NCBI RefSeq assembly: GCF_900105555.1
Contig: NZ_FNTZ01000001.1
Location: 1,860,001-1,924,000 of the forward strand
Direction: 5' to 3'
DNA from: Pseudomonas coleopterorum
Lineage (GTDB): Bacteria; Pseudomonadota; Gammaproteobacteria; Pseudomonadales; Pseudomonadaceae
DNA: 64,000 nt
The notes under the pieces are model-generated. The model saw nothing but the letters and a program-made list of their open reading frames with translations. It was not told the DNA's origin and made no database searches. Of this stretch, positions 44,313 through 51,979 are shown in pieces. A program made the position numbers and the translations under genes. Every line of letters starts with the position of its first letter. The stretch's first letter is position 1.

Positions 44313-45437
44313 TCAGCCCTCAGTGGTTGTCGCGTGAAACGGTATGCTTTCGACCACTTCCAGGTCGTAGCCGGTCAGGCCTGCGTACTTGAGCGGCGGG
44401 CCCAGGTGGCGCAGTTTGCCGACGCCCAGGTCCTGCAGGATCTGCGCGCCGGTGCCGACTTCCGAATAGATGCGGGTCTGGGTGCGTGAATAGGGGCGCA
44501 CCGGCTGGGTCAGGTGCGGGACGCGCTCCAGCAGGGCCTGGGACGATTCATGATTGGCCAGCACTACCACCACACCCGCGCCATGCTCGGCGACTTTTTC
44601 CAGCGCGGCCCACAGCGTCCAGTTGGCCGGGCCGGTGTACTCGGCGCCGACCAGGTCGCGCAGCGGATCGATGACGTGCACGCGCACCAGCGTCGGTTCA
44701 TCGCGGCGGATGTCGCCCATGACCATGGCCATGTGCACGCCGCCCTGAATGCGGTCTTCGTAGCTGACCAGGCGGAACGTACCGTGCACCGTAGGCAGTT
44801 CGCGTTCGCCCATGCGGGTGACCGTGTGTTCGTTGCTCAGGCGGTAGTGGATGAGGTCGGCGATGGTGCCGATCTTGATGCCATGGCGAGCGGCGAACAG
44901 TTCCAGGTCCGGACGGCGGGCCATGGTGCCGTCATCCTTCATGACTTCGACGATCACCGAGGCGGGCGTGAAACCGGCCAGGCGGGCCAGGTCGCAGCCG
45001 GCCTCGGTATGCCCCGCGCGGGTCAGCACACCGCCTTCACGGGCGCGCAGGGGGAAGATGTGGCCTGGCTGCACCAGGTCGGCGGCGCCGGCCCGTGGCG
45101 CTACCGCAGCGGCGACCGTACGGGCGCGATCGGCGGCGGAAATGCCGGTGGTGACGCCACTGGCCGCTTCGATGGACACCGTGAACGCCGTGCCGAAACC
45201 GCTGCCGTTGCTGGGGACCATCTGCTCCAGGCCCAGCCGCTGGCAGCGTTCGTCGGTGAGGGTGAGGCAGATCAGGCCCCGGGCTTCGCGGGCCATGAAG
45301 CTGATCGCTTCGGCCGTGCAGCAGTCGGCGGCAAGCAGCAGGTCGCCTTCGTTTTCGCGGTCCTCGTCGTCCACCAGCAACACCATCTTGCCTTGGCGAA
45401 AGTCCTCGATGATTTCTTCGATGCTGTTGAACGCCAT
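44313..45437 (-). CDS. RibBA-like protein: DHBP synthase fused to degenerate GTP cyclohydrolase II
   Basis: A 374-residue protein. The N-terminal half is a full 3,4-dihydroxy-2-butanone 4-phosphate synthase (VDDEDRENEGDLLLAAD, then GHTEAGCDLARLAG with the catalytic residues). The C-terminal half has the GCH II fold, but at the zinc site (normally CxxxxxxFxxxRCDC) it reads HVIDPLRDLVGAEYTGPANW with no cysteines, so it should be inactive there. Such forms occur in pseudomonads. It may boost the riboflavin/FMN pool for the cluster's flavin enzymes. No FMN riboswitch was seen upstream. Start at ATG 45437; a GTG at 45488 would add a KEPVKKEPVKE repeat. Confidence 0.88.
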   Translation of the reverse strand: MAFNSIEEIIEDFRQGKMVLLVDDEDRENEGDLLLAADCCTAEAISFMAREARGLICLTLTDERCQRLGLEQMVPSNGSGFGTAFTVSIEAASGVTTGISAADRARTVAAAVAPRAGAADLVQPGHIFPLRAREGGVLTRAGHTEAGCDLARLAGFTPASVIVEVMKDDGTMARRPDLELFAARHGIKIGTIADLIHYRLSNEHTVTRMGERELPTVHGTFRLVSYEDRIQGGVHMAMVMGDIRRDEPTLVRVHVIDPLRDLVGAEYTGPANWTLWAALEKVAEHGAGVVVVLANHESSQALLERVPHLTQPVRPYSRTQTRIYSEVGTGAQILQDLGVGKLRHLGPPLKYAGLTGYDLEVVESIPFHATTTEG

Positions 45438-45547
45438 GCCTGCACTCTCTTTTACGGGCTCTTTCTTTACGGGCTCTTTGATACGCACTTGGATACGGAT
45501 CCGGGCTGACCGATCGTGGCTGACTGGTTGGGATAATCAGCTGAATC

Positions 45548-45564
45548 GTGGTATACCATAATAC
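45548..45564 (+). promoter_or_regulatory. Operator C of the TGGTATACCA regulon
   Basis: GTGGTATACCATAATAC with a perfect 10-bp palindromic core (45549-45558), in the 154-base gap between the divergent ribBA-like and DUF1330 genes. The motif reads toward the DUF1330 gene. Confidence 0.78.
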
Positions 45565-45591
45565 GCAAACAATCCCCCTGTCGAGGTGAAA

Positions 45592-45894
45592 ATGAAGGCT
45601 TATTGGATTGCTCATGTGGACGTCACCGATCCGGCGCAATACGGGCTCTACACCCAGCGCGCACCCGCGGTTTTCGCCCAGTACGGCGGCCGCCTGCTGG
45701 CTAGAGGCGGCCGTTCGCAGGCCATGGAAGGCCGGGCCACGCCGCAGCGCAGCGTGGTCATCGAGTTCGATTCGTACGCCCAGGCGCAGGCCTGCTACCA
45801 GTCCAGCGAATACCAGGCCGCAGCCAGCCTGCGCGCAGGTGCTGCCAGGGCCGAGGTGATCATCGTGGAGGGGTGCGAGGCGATCGTCGGCTAG
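45592..45894 (+). CDS. DUF1330 family protein
   Basis: A 100-residue dimeric alpha/beta barrel-type protein (AYWIAHVDVTDPAQYGLYTQRAPAVFAQYGGRLLARGG, then VVIEFDSYAQAQACYQSSEYQ), the DUF1330 pattern. GAGGTG five bases before ATG 45592. Function unknown; proteins of this fold include small monooxygenases and isomerases, so it may act on a pathway intermediate. It carries operator C 28 bases upstream and overlaps the end of the NUDIX gene by four bases on the opposite strand. Confidence 0.82.
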   Translation: MKAYWIAHVDVTDPAQYGLYTQRAPAVFAQYGGRLLARGGRSQAMEGRATPQRSVVIEFDSYAQAQACYQSSEYQAAASLRAGAARAEVIIVEGCEAIVG

Positions 45895-46454
45895 CGCATG
45901 AAGTGAATGCGACCGGTGTCGTCATTGCCCATGTAGATGCCGTAGGTACCGGTCGCGCGTTCCTGAATGTAGCGTTCCAGGATCTGCCGGATGGCGGGGT
46001 AGTAGATGCTGTCCCAGGGAATGTCCGCCGGCGCGAAGAACTGCCGCGCGGCGGTTTCCGGACCGAAGTCGTCCGTCACCTCCAGGGCCATGGCGCGGAA
46101 GATGATGTACACCTCGCTGATGCGCGGCACGCTGAAGATCGAATACGGGGAGATGATCTCGGCGCGCACGCCGGCTTCTTCCCACAGCTCGCGCAGGGCA
46201 CCTTCCTCGGTGGTCTCGCCGCTTTCCATGAAGCCGGCGGGCAGGGTCCAGGTGCCGGGTCGCGGCGGAATGGCACGCTGACACAACAGGTACTTGCCAT
46301 CGGCTTCGACGATGCAGCCGGTGATGACTTTCGGGTTGACGTAATGCACGTGCCCGCAACCGGCGCAGAAGGTCCGCTCATGGGTATCGCCCGCCGGAAT
46401 GCCCAGGCTCAGGCCGCCGGCACCGCAATGTGGGCAGAACCGGGGAGTGGCCAT
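45891..46454 (-). CDS. NUDIX hydrolase with N-terminal zinc ribbon
   Basis: A 187-residue enzyme. Two Cys pairs (CPHCG and CAGCG) form a zinc ribbon at residues 7-34. The NUDIX box GFMESGETTEEGALRELWEEAGV is complete. It hydrolyses a nucleoside diphosphate derivative; ADP-ribose, NADH or FAD are possible. The start ATG at 46454 lies two bases after the gntR stop, so the two genes are co-transcribed. Link to the pathway is by position only. Confidence 0.87.
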   Translation of the reverse strand: MATPRFCPHCGAGGLSLGIPAGDTHERTFCAGCGHVHYVNPKVITGCIVEADGKYLLCQRAIPPRPGTWTLPAGFMESGETTEEGALRELWEEAGVRAEIISPYSIFSVPRISEVYIIFRAMALEVTDDFGPETAARQFFAPADIPWDSIYYPAIRQILERYIQERATGTYGIYMGNDDTGRIHFMR

Positions 46455-46455
46455 G

Positions 46456-47208
46456 TCAGCGTCCGATACGGGGTTCGTCGAGGGCGATGGGCGCAGCGAT
46501 GTCGCGGACCTTGTGGTCGTCGTTGCGTTGCTGGCGCAACGACTCCAAAGCCACCTTGGCCGCAGCGCGCACGTGATCGACCGAGGCCTGGTGCGCCGCC
46601 ATCGGGTCGCCACTCTTGATCGCGGCAACGATGCGCTCCATCTCGTCGCTGCTGACGCCGCGGCGGTTTTCCTGCGACACCGAGGTGGCCCGCAGGTAGC
46701 TGATGCGCGCCTGCAACTGACGCAGCTGGGTCGCGGCGACCTGATTGCCGGAGCCTTCGAGCAGCACGTCGTAGAAGCCCTGGACGGAGTTGAGCACGTC
46801 CGACAGCGCGCGTTCCTCAAGGGCCTTGCGGTTGACCGCCAGCGCCTTTTCCAGGGCGCGGATGTCCTTGGCCTTGGCATTGAGGGTGAACAGCTGGACG
46901 ATCAGGCCCTCGAGCACGCAGCGCAGTTCATAGATGTCGCGGGCGTCTTCCAGGGTGATGATCGCCACGCGCGGGCCCTTGGCGTCGGCGAACTCCACCA
47001 GGCCTTCGGATTCGAGATGGCGCAGGGCTTCACGCACCGAGGTGCGGCTCACGCCCAGGCGCTCGCACAGGTCGCGTTCCACCAGGCGGTCGCCGGGCAG
47101 AAGCTGGAAATTCATGATGGCGCTGCGCAACTTGTCGAGCACGATTTCGCGCAGGGTGACGGGGTTGCGATTGACCTTGAAGCTGTCGTCGAGGGGCAGG
47201 CGTTTCAT
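46456..47208 (-). CDS. GntR family regulator, FCD domain (VanR/FadR subfamily)
   Basis: A 250-residue regulator. Winged helix at about 15-75 (LREIVLDKLRSAI, LCERLGVSRTSVREALRHLESEGLVE) and an all-helical FCD ligand domain (IYELRCVLEGLIVQLFT). FCD-type GntR proteins bind palindromes with a GTATAC or GT-N-AC centre, such as the VanR site, which matches the four TGGTATACCA operators around it. I infer it is the repressor of the whole cluster and senses the substrate or an intermediate. No operator copy lies directly before it. Confidence 0.9.
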   Translation of the reverse strand: MKRLPLDDSFKVNRNPVTLREIVLDKLRSAIMNFQLLPGDRLVERDLCERLGVSRTSVREALRHLESEGLVEFADAKGPRVAIITLEDARDIYELRCVLEGLIVQLFTLNAKAKDIRALEKALAVNRKALEERALSDVLNSVQGFYDVLLEGSGNQVAATQLRQLQARISYLRATSVSQENRRGVSSDEMERIVAAIKSGDPMAAHQASVDHVRAAAKVALESLRQQRNDDHKVRDIAAPIALDEPRIGR

Positions 47209-47331
47209 CGGGTCCGCTCTGTTGAAAAGGCAAAAAAACAGCGGCGAGTCTAACACGCCACCCGGCGCTGCCGACCCGCGACCGGTGATTTGCCCAGGTC
47301 CGGTCGACAGGAGCGCTCAGCGCAGGGTCGG

Positions 47332-47817
47332 TCAGCCCAGGCTCGGCATCGCACCCAGTTTGCCGCGATGGTAGAGCATGGGGGCCAACGGCTCGCTGGG
47401 CAGGATCAGGTTCTTCACCGCGCCGACGATGATGGCGTGGTCGCCACCGTCGTATTCACGCCACAGTTCGCACTCGATGATCGCCGTGGCGTTTTCCAGC
47501 AGCGGGTTGCCCAGTTCGCTGAGATGCCAGGCGATGGCGCGGGCCTTTTCCTTGCCCTTGCTGGCGAACGCGTAGGCCTCCGCCTGCTGGTCGGCAGACA
47601 GCAGGTGAATGGCGAAGCGCTTGCTGTCGCGCAGGATCGGGTAGGTGTCCGACTGGTAGTTGGGGCAGAACAATACCAGCGCCGGGTCGATCGACAGCGC
47701 GCTGAAGGCGCTGGCGGTGATGCCGGCGATGCCACCTTCCGGGTCCAGCGTGGTGACCACCGTCACCCCGGAGGGGAAGGAGGCCATCACTTCTTTGTAG
47801 ATGCCGGGCTCTATCAT
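47332..47817 (-). CDS. FMN reductase of two-component monooxygenase (copy 2)
   Basis: A 161-residue flavin reductase, ungapped paralogue of the copy at 38049. Shares YAFASKGK, IECELWREY and GDHAI(I/M)VGAVKNL. ATG 47817 with GAGG. It is the last gene of the operon DUF1185, hydrolase, aldehyde dehydrogenase, reductase; 11 bases separate it from the aldehyde dehydrogenase stop. It has no oxygenase partner next to it, so it probably supports the same LLM enzyme. Confidence 0.9.
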   Translation of the reverse strand: MIEPGIYKEVMASFPSGVTVVTTLDPEGGIAGITASAFSALSIDPALVLFCPNYQSDTYPILRDSKRFAIHLLSADQQAEAYAFASKGKEKARAIAWHLSELGNPLLENATAIIECELWREYDGGDHAIIVGAVKNLILPSEPLAPMLYHRGKLGAMPSLG

Positions 47818-47828
47818 TTCAAATTACC

Positions 47829-49310
47829 TCAACGCATCACGAATGGGTCGGGCATGGGGGCCTGGGACAGGTTGATCCATACCGTTTTGAGTTCTGTGTA
47901 GGCCAGCACCGAATCGATCCCGCTTTCACGGCCATAGCCGCTGTTCTTGAAGCCACCGATCGGTGCCATGGCCGATACCGCGCGGTAGGTGTTGACCCAG
48001 ATGATGCCGGAGCGCACGTCGCGGGCCAGGCGATGGGCACGGCCCAGGTCACGGGTCCAGATGCCGGCCGCGAGGCCGAATTGCGAGTCGTTGGCCATGG
48101 CCAGCGCCTGGGCTTCAGTGGAGAATCGAATCACCGACGCCACCGGACCGAACACTTCTTCCTGCATGATTTTCATCGAATGGCTGTCGCACTCGAACAG
48201 CGTCGGTTGGTAGTACCAGCCGTCGCTGTCGGTCTGCGCACGCTGGCCGCCCATGCGCAGGGTAGCGCCTTCTTGCACGGCTTGCGCGACCAGATTTTCC
48301 ACCACGGCCAATTGCTGAGCGGTGGCCATCGGGCCCATCTCGCTCGCTTCGTCTTGCGGGTTGCCGATCTTGATGCGTCGGGCGCGTTCTACCAGGCGCT
48401 CGACGAACTCGTCGTAGATCTCGTCCTGCACCAGCAGGCGCGAGCCGGCCACGCAGCTTTGCCCGGAGGCAGCGTAGATGCCGGCCACCACGCCATTGAT
48501 GGCACTGTCCAGGTCGGCATCGGCGAAAATGATGTTCGGCGACTTGCCGCCCAGTTCCAGCGACAGCTTGGCGAAGTTCTCGGCGCTGCTGCGCACCACA
48601 TGCCGCGCGGTGGCGGCACCGCCGGTGAAGGCGATCTTGCGCACCAGTGGGTGGCGGGTGAGGGCGGCGCCGGTGCTCGGCCCATAGCCGGTGACGACGT
48701 TGACCACGCCCGGCGGAATGCCGGCTTCGAGGGCCAGGCGGGCCAGTTCGAGCAAGGTCGCGCTGGCGTGTTCGGATGGCTTGAGGACGATGGTATTGCC
48801 GGCGGCCAGCGCCGGCGCTAGCTTGATCGCCGTCAGGTACAGCGGGCTGTTCCAGGGAATGATCCCGGCGACCACGCCGATGGGTTCGTGCACGGTGTAG
48901 GCGAACAGGTCGGGCTTGTCGAGCGGCAGCGTACCGCCTTCCAGCTTGTCGGCCAGGCCTGCGGTGTAGTGGAAAAATTCAGGCAGGTAGCCCACCTGAC
49001 CGCGGGTTTCGCGAATCAGCTTGCCGTTGTCACGGCTCTCCAGCTGGGCCAGCGCCTCTTTGTTGTCGGCAATCAGGTCGCCCAGCCGGCGCAGCAGCTT
49101 GCCCCGCGCCGTGGCGGTCAGCCCGCGCCAGGCCGGCGATTCGAATGCCCGCTGTGCGGCCTGCACGGCGCGGTCGACGTCGGCCTCGTCGGCGTCGGGC
49201 AGCAGCGCCCAGGGTTGCGCGAGCGCCGGGTTGTGACTTTCGAAGGTCTTGCCGGACAGCGCATCGACCCACTGGCCGCCGATGCACATCTGAAAGCGTG
49301 AAAGGGTCAT
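47829..49310 (-). CDS. NAD(P)-dependent aldehyde dehydrogenase
   Basis: A 493-residue ALDH superfamily enzyme. Catalytic Cys near 286 in ASGQSCVAGSRL, general base Glu in LSLELGGKSPNI, and Asn in IIPWNSPLYL. It would oxidise a semialdehyde formed after ring opening or amine cleavage. The start overlaps the hydrolase stop by ATGA. Similar length and motifs to betaine/gamma-aminobutyraldehyde and hydroxymuconic semialdehyde dehydrogenases; substrate not decidable. Confidence 0.92.
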   Translation of the reverse strand: MTLSRFQMCIGGQWVDALSGKTFESHNPALAQPWALLPDADEADVDRAVQAAQRAFESPAWRGLTATARGKLLRRLGDLIADNKEALAQLESRDNGKLIRETRGQVGYLPEFFHYTAGLADKLEGGTLPLDKPDLFAYTVHEPIGVVAGIIPWNSPLYLTAIKLAPALAAGNTIVLKPSEHASATLLELARLALEAGIPPGVVNVVTGYGPSTGAALTRHPLVRKIAFTGGAATARHVVRSSAENFAKLSLELGGKSPNIIFADADLDSAINGVVAGIYAASGQSCVAGSRLLVQDEIYDEFVERLVERARRIKIGNPQDEASEMGPMATAQQLAVVENLVAQAVQEGATLRMGGQRAQTDSDGWYYQPTLFECDSHSMKIMQEEVFGPVASVIRFSTEAQALAMANDSQFGLAAGIWTRDLGRAHRLARDVRSGIIWVNTYRAVSAMAPIGGFKNSGYGRESGIDSVLAYTELKTVWINLSQAPMPDPFVMR

Positions 49311-50140
49311 GCGACGATCCCCTGTGCCTGATTGTCCAGGCGCTGGGCCCGGGTAAGAAATTTCAACAACGTCTGGTTGACCAGCCGAGGCGATTCCACG
49401 GGCATCATGTGCCGTTGTTCGGAGAGTATCGCCACTTCGGCGTGGGGGATGCGCTCGGCCATTTCACGGGCCATCTGCGGCGTGGAGCCCGGATCGAGTT
49501 CGCCCGTTGCAATCAGCGCCGGCGCCTGGATGCGACCCAGTTCCTCGGCTCCGTACATGTCCTGGGTAGCGAAAAGCTCGTAGGTGGTCAGGTAGCCCTG
49601 GGGATCGTTGCCGGCCAGCGTCTCGCGCAGCGCCGCGATCTGCGCCGGGTTGGCCGCCTGATACTCGCGGCTGAACCAGCGCGACAGCGCGGCCTCGGCG
49701 TTGGCATCGGGGCCGTGCTCGGCGGCTTGCCCGGTGCGCGCTATCACACCGGCGCGTTGTTCGGCGCTGCGGTTGAACACGCTGTTGAGCACTACCAGGG
49801 CCTGTAGCCGCTCGGGATAGTGCAAGGCAAACGCCCGTGCCACCAGCCCACCCATCGAGAACCCGATGACCGTTGCCGCTGGCAACTGCAAGTGATCCAG
49901 CAATTCGAGCAACTGGTCGGCATAACCCAGCAGCGCCGTGCCAGGCGCGGGCTGCGCGCTGGCGCCATGCCCCAGCATGTCGTAGACGATGACCCGATAG
50001 TGCGGCATCAGCCCGACGAACTGGCCTCCCCACATTTCCTTGTTCAAGCCCACGCCATGGATGAACACCACGGGCGGGCCGTCACCGGCGGCAAGGTAAC
50101 TGGTACCGGCCGCAGTGCGTTCAGCGGTAAGCCGAATCAT
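49307..50140 (-). CDS. Alpha/beta hydrolase
   Basis: A 277-residue hydrolase. Oxyanion strand VVFIHGVGLNKEMWGG, nucleophile Ser in IGFSMGGLVA, acid Asp in TGELDPGSTP and catalytic His in SEQRHMMPVESP. Expected role is hydrolysis of an amide, ester or C-C bond of a pathway intermediate; comparable with RutD, which speeds aminoacrylate hydrolysis. ATG 50140 has AGGAG at 7-base spacing; the longer frame lacks this. Confidence 0.9.
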   Translation of the reverse strand: MIRLTAERTAAGTSYLAAGDGPPVVFIHGVGLNKEMWGGQFVGLMPHYRVIVYDMLGHGASAQPAPGTALLGYADQLLELLDHLQLPAATVIGFSMGGLVARAFALHYPERLQALVVLNSVFNRSAEQRAGVIARTGQAAEHGPDANAEAALSRWFSREYQAANPAQIAALRETLAGNDPQGYLTTYELFATQDMYGAEELGRIQAPALIATGELDPGSTPQMAREMAERIPHAEVAILSEQRHMMPVESPRLVNQTLLKFLTRAQRLDNQAQGIVA

Positions 50141-50163
50141 GGAGCGCTCCTGAGTCAGGTGGA

Positions 50164-50754
50164 TCACTGGGCCTTTTCGGCGGCCAGTTCTTCCAGGTCG
50201 ATGTAGCGGTTGCCGATGCGCGGATGCAGGCGCCCGCCGTTGGCGCAGCCCAGGACCACGACGATTTCGTCGGCGCGCGGCGCGTCCTCGATCTGCATTT
50301 CCAACGTGACGTAATGGGAACGCAGGCCCTCGTCGTCCTTGTGCATCATCGGGATCTGGATCGAGGTGCCGGGCCCGCCACGCTTGTTGGTGAAGCTCAG
50401 GTAGCTCTTGGCTTGCACCGCCTCGCGGTAGTGGTTGCCGAAACGCAGGGTATGGATCACGGCCGAAGCGTGCTCGATCTCGCCATCGGCACCGACCACC
50501 GCAGCCTTGCCGTAAGCCTCGATCTTGTCGGCACCACCGATGCTGGCCACCAGACGCTCGACCATCAAAGCCCCGAGGTCCGAGCAGTTGGCCTTGATCT
50601 CCGGCTTCAAGTCATCCACGAAGCCGCGGCCCAACCAGGGGTTCTTGATGACGACCGCGAGGCCGACCATGGTCACCGGAGTGTCGGTGGCCTTGCCGCC
50701 TTCGATGCGGGTCTCTTCGGAGTAGGTGACGATTTTGCGGATCTCGAAGCTCAT
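50164..50754 (-). CDS. DUF1185 (amino acid synthesis family) protein
   Basis: A 196-residue protein of Pfam PF06684. Known structures of this family show a chorismate-mutase-like trimeric fold, but no proven reaction. Conserved-looking stretches are GLAVVIKNPWLGRGFVDDL, EHASAVIHTLRFGNHYREA and GPGTSIQIPMMHKDD, rich in charged and His residues suited to catalysis. It is the first gene of the operon behind operator D (32 bases upstream). I suspect it is the ring- or amide-cleaving step of the pathway. The start at 50754 follows AAGGAAAC. Confidence 0.85.
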   Translation of the reverse strand: MSFEIRKIVTYSEETRIEGGKATDTPVTMVGLAVVIKNPWLGRGFVDDLKPEIKANCSDLGALMVERLVASIGGADKIEAYGKAAVVGADGEIEHASAVIHTLRFGNHYREAVQAKSYLSFTNKRGGPGTSIQIPMMHKDDEGLRSHYVTLEMQIEDAPRADEIVVVLGCANGGRLHPRIGNRYIDLEELAAEKAQ

Positions 50755-50785
50755 GCCTGTTTCCTTCTTGGAGAGTGTGTATCTG

Positions 50786-50802
50786 GTATTATGGTATACC
50801 AA
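50786..50802 (-). promoter_or_regulatory. Operator D of the TGGTATACCA regulon
   Basis: Reads TTGGTATACCATAATAC toward the DUF1185 operon; perfect palindromic core at 50792-50801. Best match to the shared consensus. Confidence 0.8.
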
Positions 50803-50844
50803 GAACAGGCTTCGGCAAGTGTTTTTTATCGACGGGCGCTATCG

Positions 50845-50939
50845 CCCTGTAGCAGCGGCGCAAGCCGCGTCCAGCTTTACCGCGATCCTGCAAGTACACC
50901 GCATATACCGCCGACGCGGCTCGCGCCGCTGCTACAGGG
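50845..50939. repeat. REP-like long inverted repeat
   Basis: CCCTGTAGCAGCGGCGCAAG at 50845 continues to GTC at 50871; the arm at 50913-50939 is almost its exact reverse complement (GACGCGGCTCGCGCCGCTGC then TACAGGG). The 41-base loop is not coding. It is of the Pseudomonas TGTAGCAGCGGC repeat type. Confidence 0.75.
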
Positions 50940-51016
50940 GGCGAAATGTTGCCGATATGAATGCAGGGTTTGCATGGACCCAGGGGTATCATGGCCTCTC
51001 ACTGACGAGGGTATCC

Positions 51017-51868
51017 ATGTTCGATTGGGAAGATCTGAGGCACTTTGCGGCCTTCGTGCGAGCCGGCTCGCTGGCGTCGGCGGCCAAGGCGCTGGCGGTG
51101 GACCATGCCACTGTGGCCCGGCGCATTGCTTCACTGGAAACAGCGCTCAACCTCAAGCTGGTCGACCGTCGCTCTCGCGCCTACGTACTGACGCACCAGG
51201 GGCTGCGGATTGCCGAGTTCGCCGAGCAGATGAGCGCTTCTTCGTTCGCTCTGGAGCATTACGCCGGTGCCGACCAGCCGGACGTGCAGGGCGAAGTGGT
51301 GCTGTCGGCGCCGCCGGTGTTGCTGGGCAGCCTGATCGCGCCCCATGCCGGTGCCTTGCTGGCGCAGCACCCGGCGCTGTCACTGCGCCTGGTGGGCACC
51401 AAGTCGCGAACCTCGCTGGCGCGCCGGGAGGCGGACGTGGCGGTCAGCCTGGCGCGGCCGCTGGAGTCGACTCTGGTGGCCAGTCTGCTCGGGCACCTGG
51501 ACTATGCGCTGTATGCCAGCCCTGCTTACCTGGCTCAGGCAGCGAAGCCGCGCTTCATCGGCTACGACGCTTCGCAAGCCAAATCCCTCCAGCATCGCTG
51601 GCTGGTGGAGCAGGCCAAGGGAGGCGAGTTCGTGTTGTGCAGCAATGACCTGCGCGTGCAGGCACTGGCGGCCGCCGGCGCAGCGGGTATCGTCTGCCTG
51701 CCGGCGTTCATCGCTGCCGAACATGCCCTGCAACGGGTCGATCCGGAGGCGAACACCTTGAACATCGAAGTCTGGATGGCGTTCCACGAAGACGTGCGCG
51801 CCACGCCACGCATCCAGGCGGTCGGCGAATTCGTGCGCACCTGCATGGCCGTGCTGCCGCGCTTGTGA
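51017..51868 (+). CDS. LysR family transcriptional regulator
   Basis: A 283-residue regulator. Helix-turn-helix at the N-terminus (MFDWEDLRHFAAFVRAGSLASAAKALAVDHATVARRIASLE) and a substrate domain with CLPAFIAAEHAL. ATG 51017 has a GAGG site; the longer frame crosses the REP hairpin. It lies ahead of an aldo/keto reductase gene on the same strand and may be unrelated to the catabolic cluster. Confidence 0.9.
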   Translation: MFDWEDLRHFAAFVRAGSLASAAKALAVDHATVARRIASLETALNLKLVDRRSRAYVLTHQGLRIAEFAEQMSASSFALEHYAGADQPDVQGEVVLSAPPVLLGSLIAPHAGALLAQHPALSLRLVGTKSRTSLARREADVAVSLARPLESTLVASLLGHLDYALYASPAYLAQAAKPRFIGYDASQAKSLQHRWLVEQAKGGEFVLCSNDLRVQALAAAGAAGIVCLPAFIAAEHALQRVDPEANTLNIEVWMAFHEDVRATPRIQAVGEFVRTCMAVLPRL

Positions 51869-51979
51869 ATTTCTGCATAGCTCAGGTGCGACGCCTGGGG
51901 GTTATGTCGGTGGGCGGTGGGCGCTAAGGTAACGGGCATCGGATCGGCATGTCGCGCGGTCCACCGCAGGAGCCACTCC

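Noticed and set aside
45438..45591. FMN riboswitch before the ribBA-like gene
   Set aside because: The gap is short and none of the conserved RFN stems was found; it carries operator C instead.
36928..50754. Identification of the cluster as the Rut uracil pathway
   Set aside because: Only the oxygenase, reductase, hydrolase and permease classes match; no isochorismatase-like RutB, RutC or RutE is present, and aldehyde dehydrogenase and DUF1185 are extra.
50845..50939. Long hairpin as a terminator
   Set aside because: The 41-base loop and lack of a T-run fit a REP-type repeat better; it is also upstream of both flanking genes.
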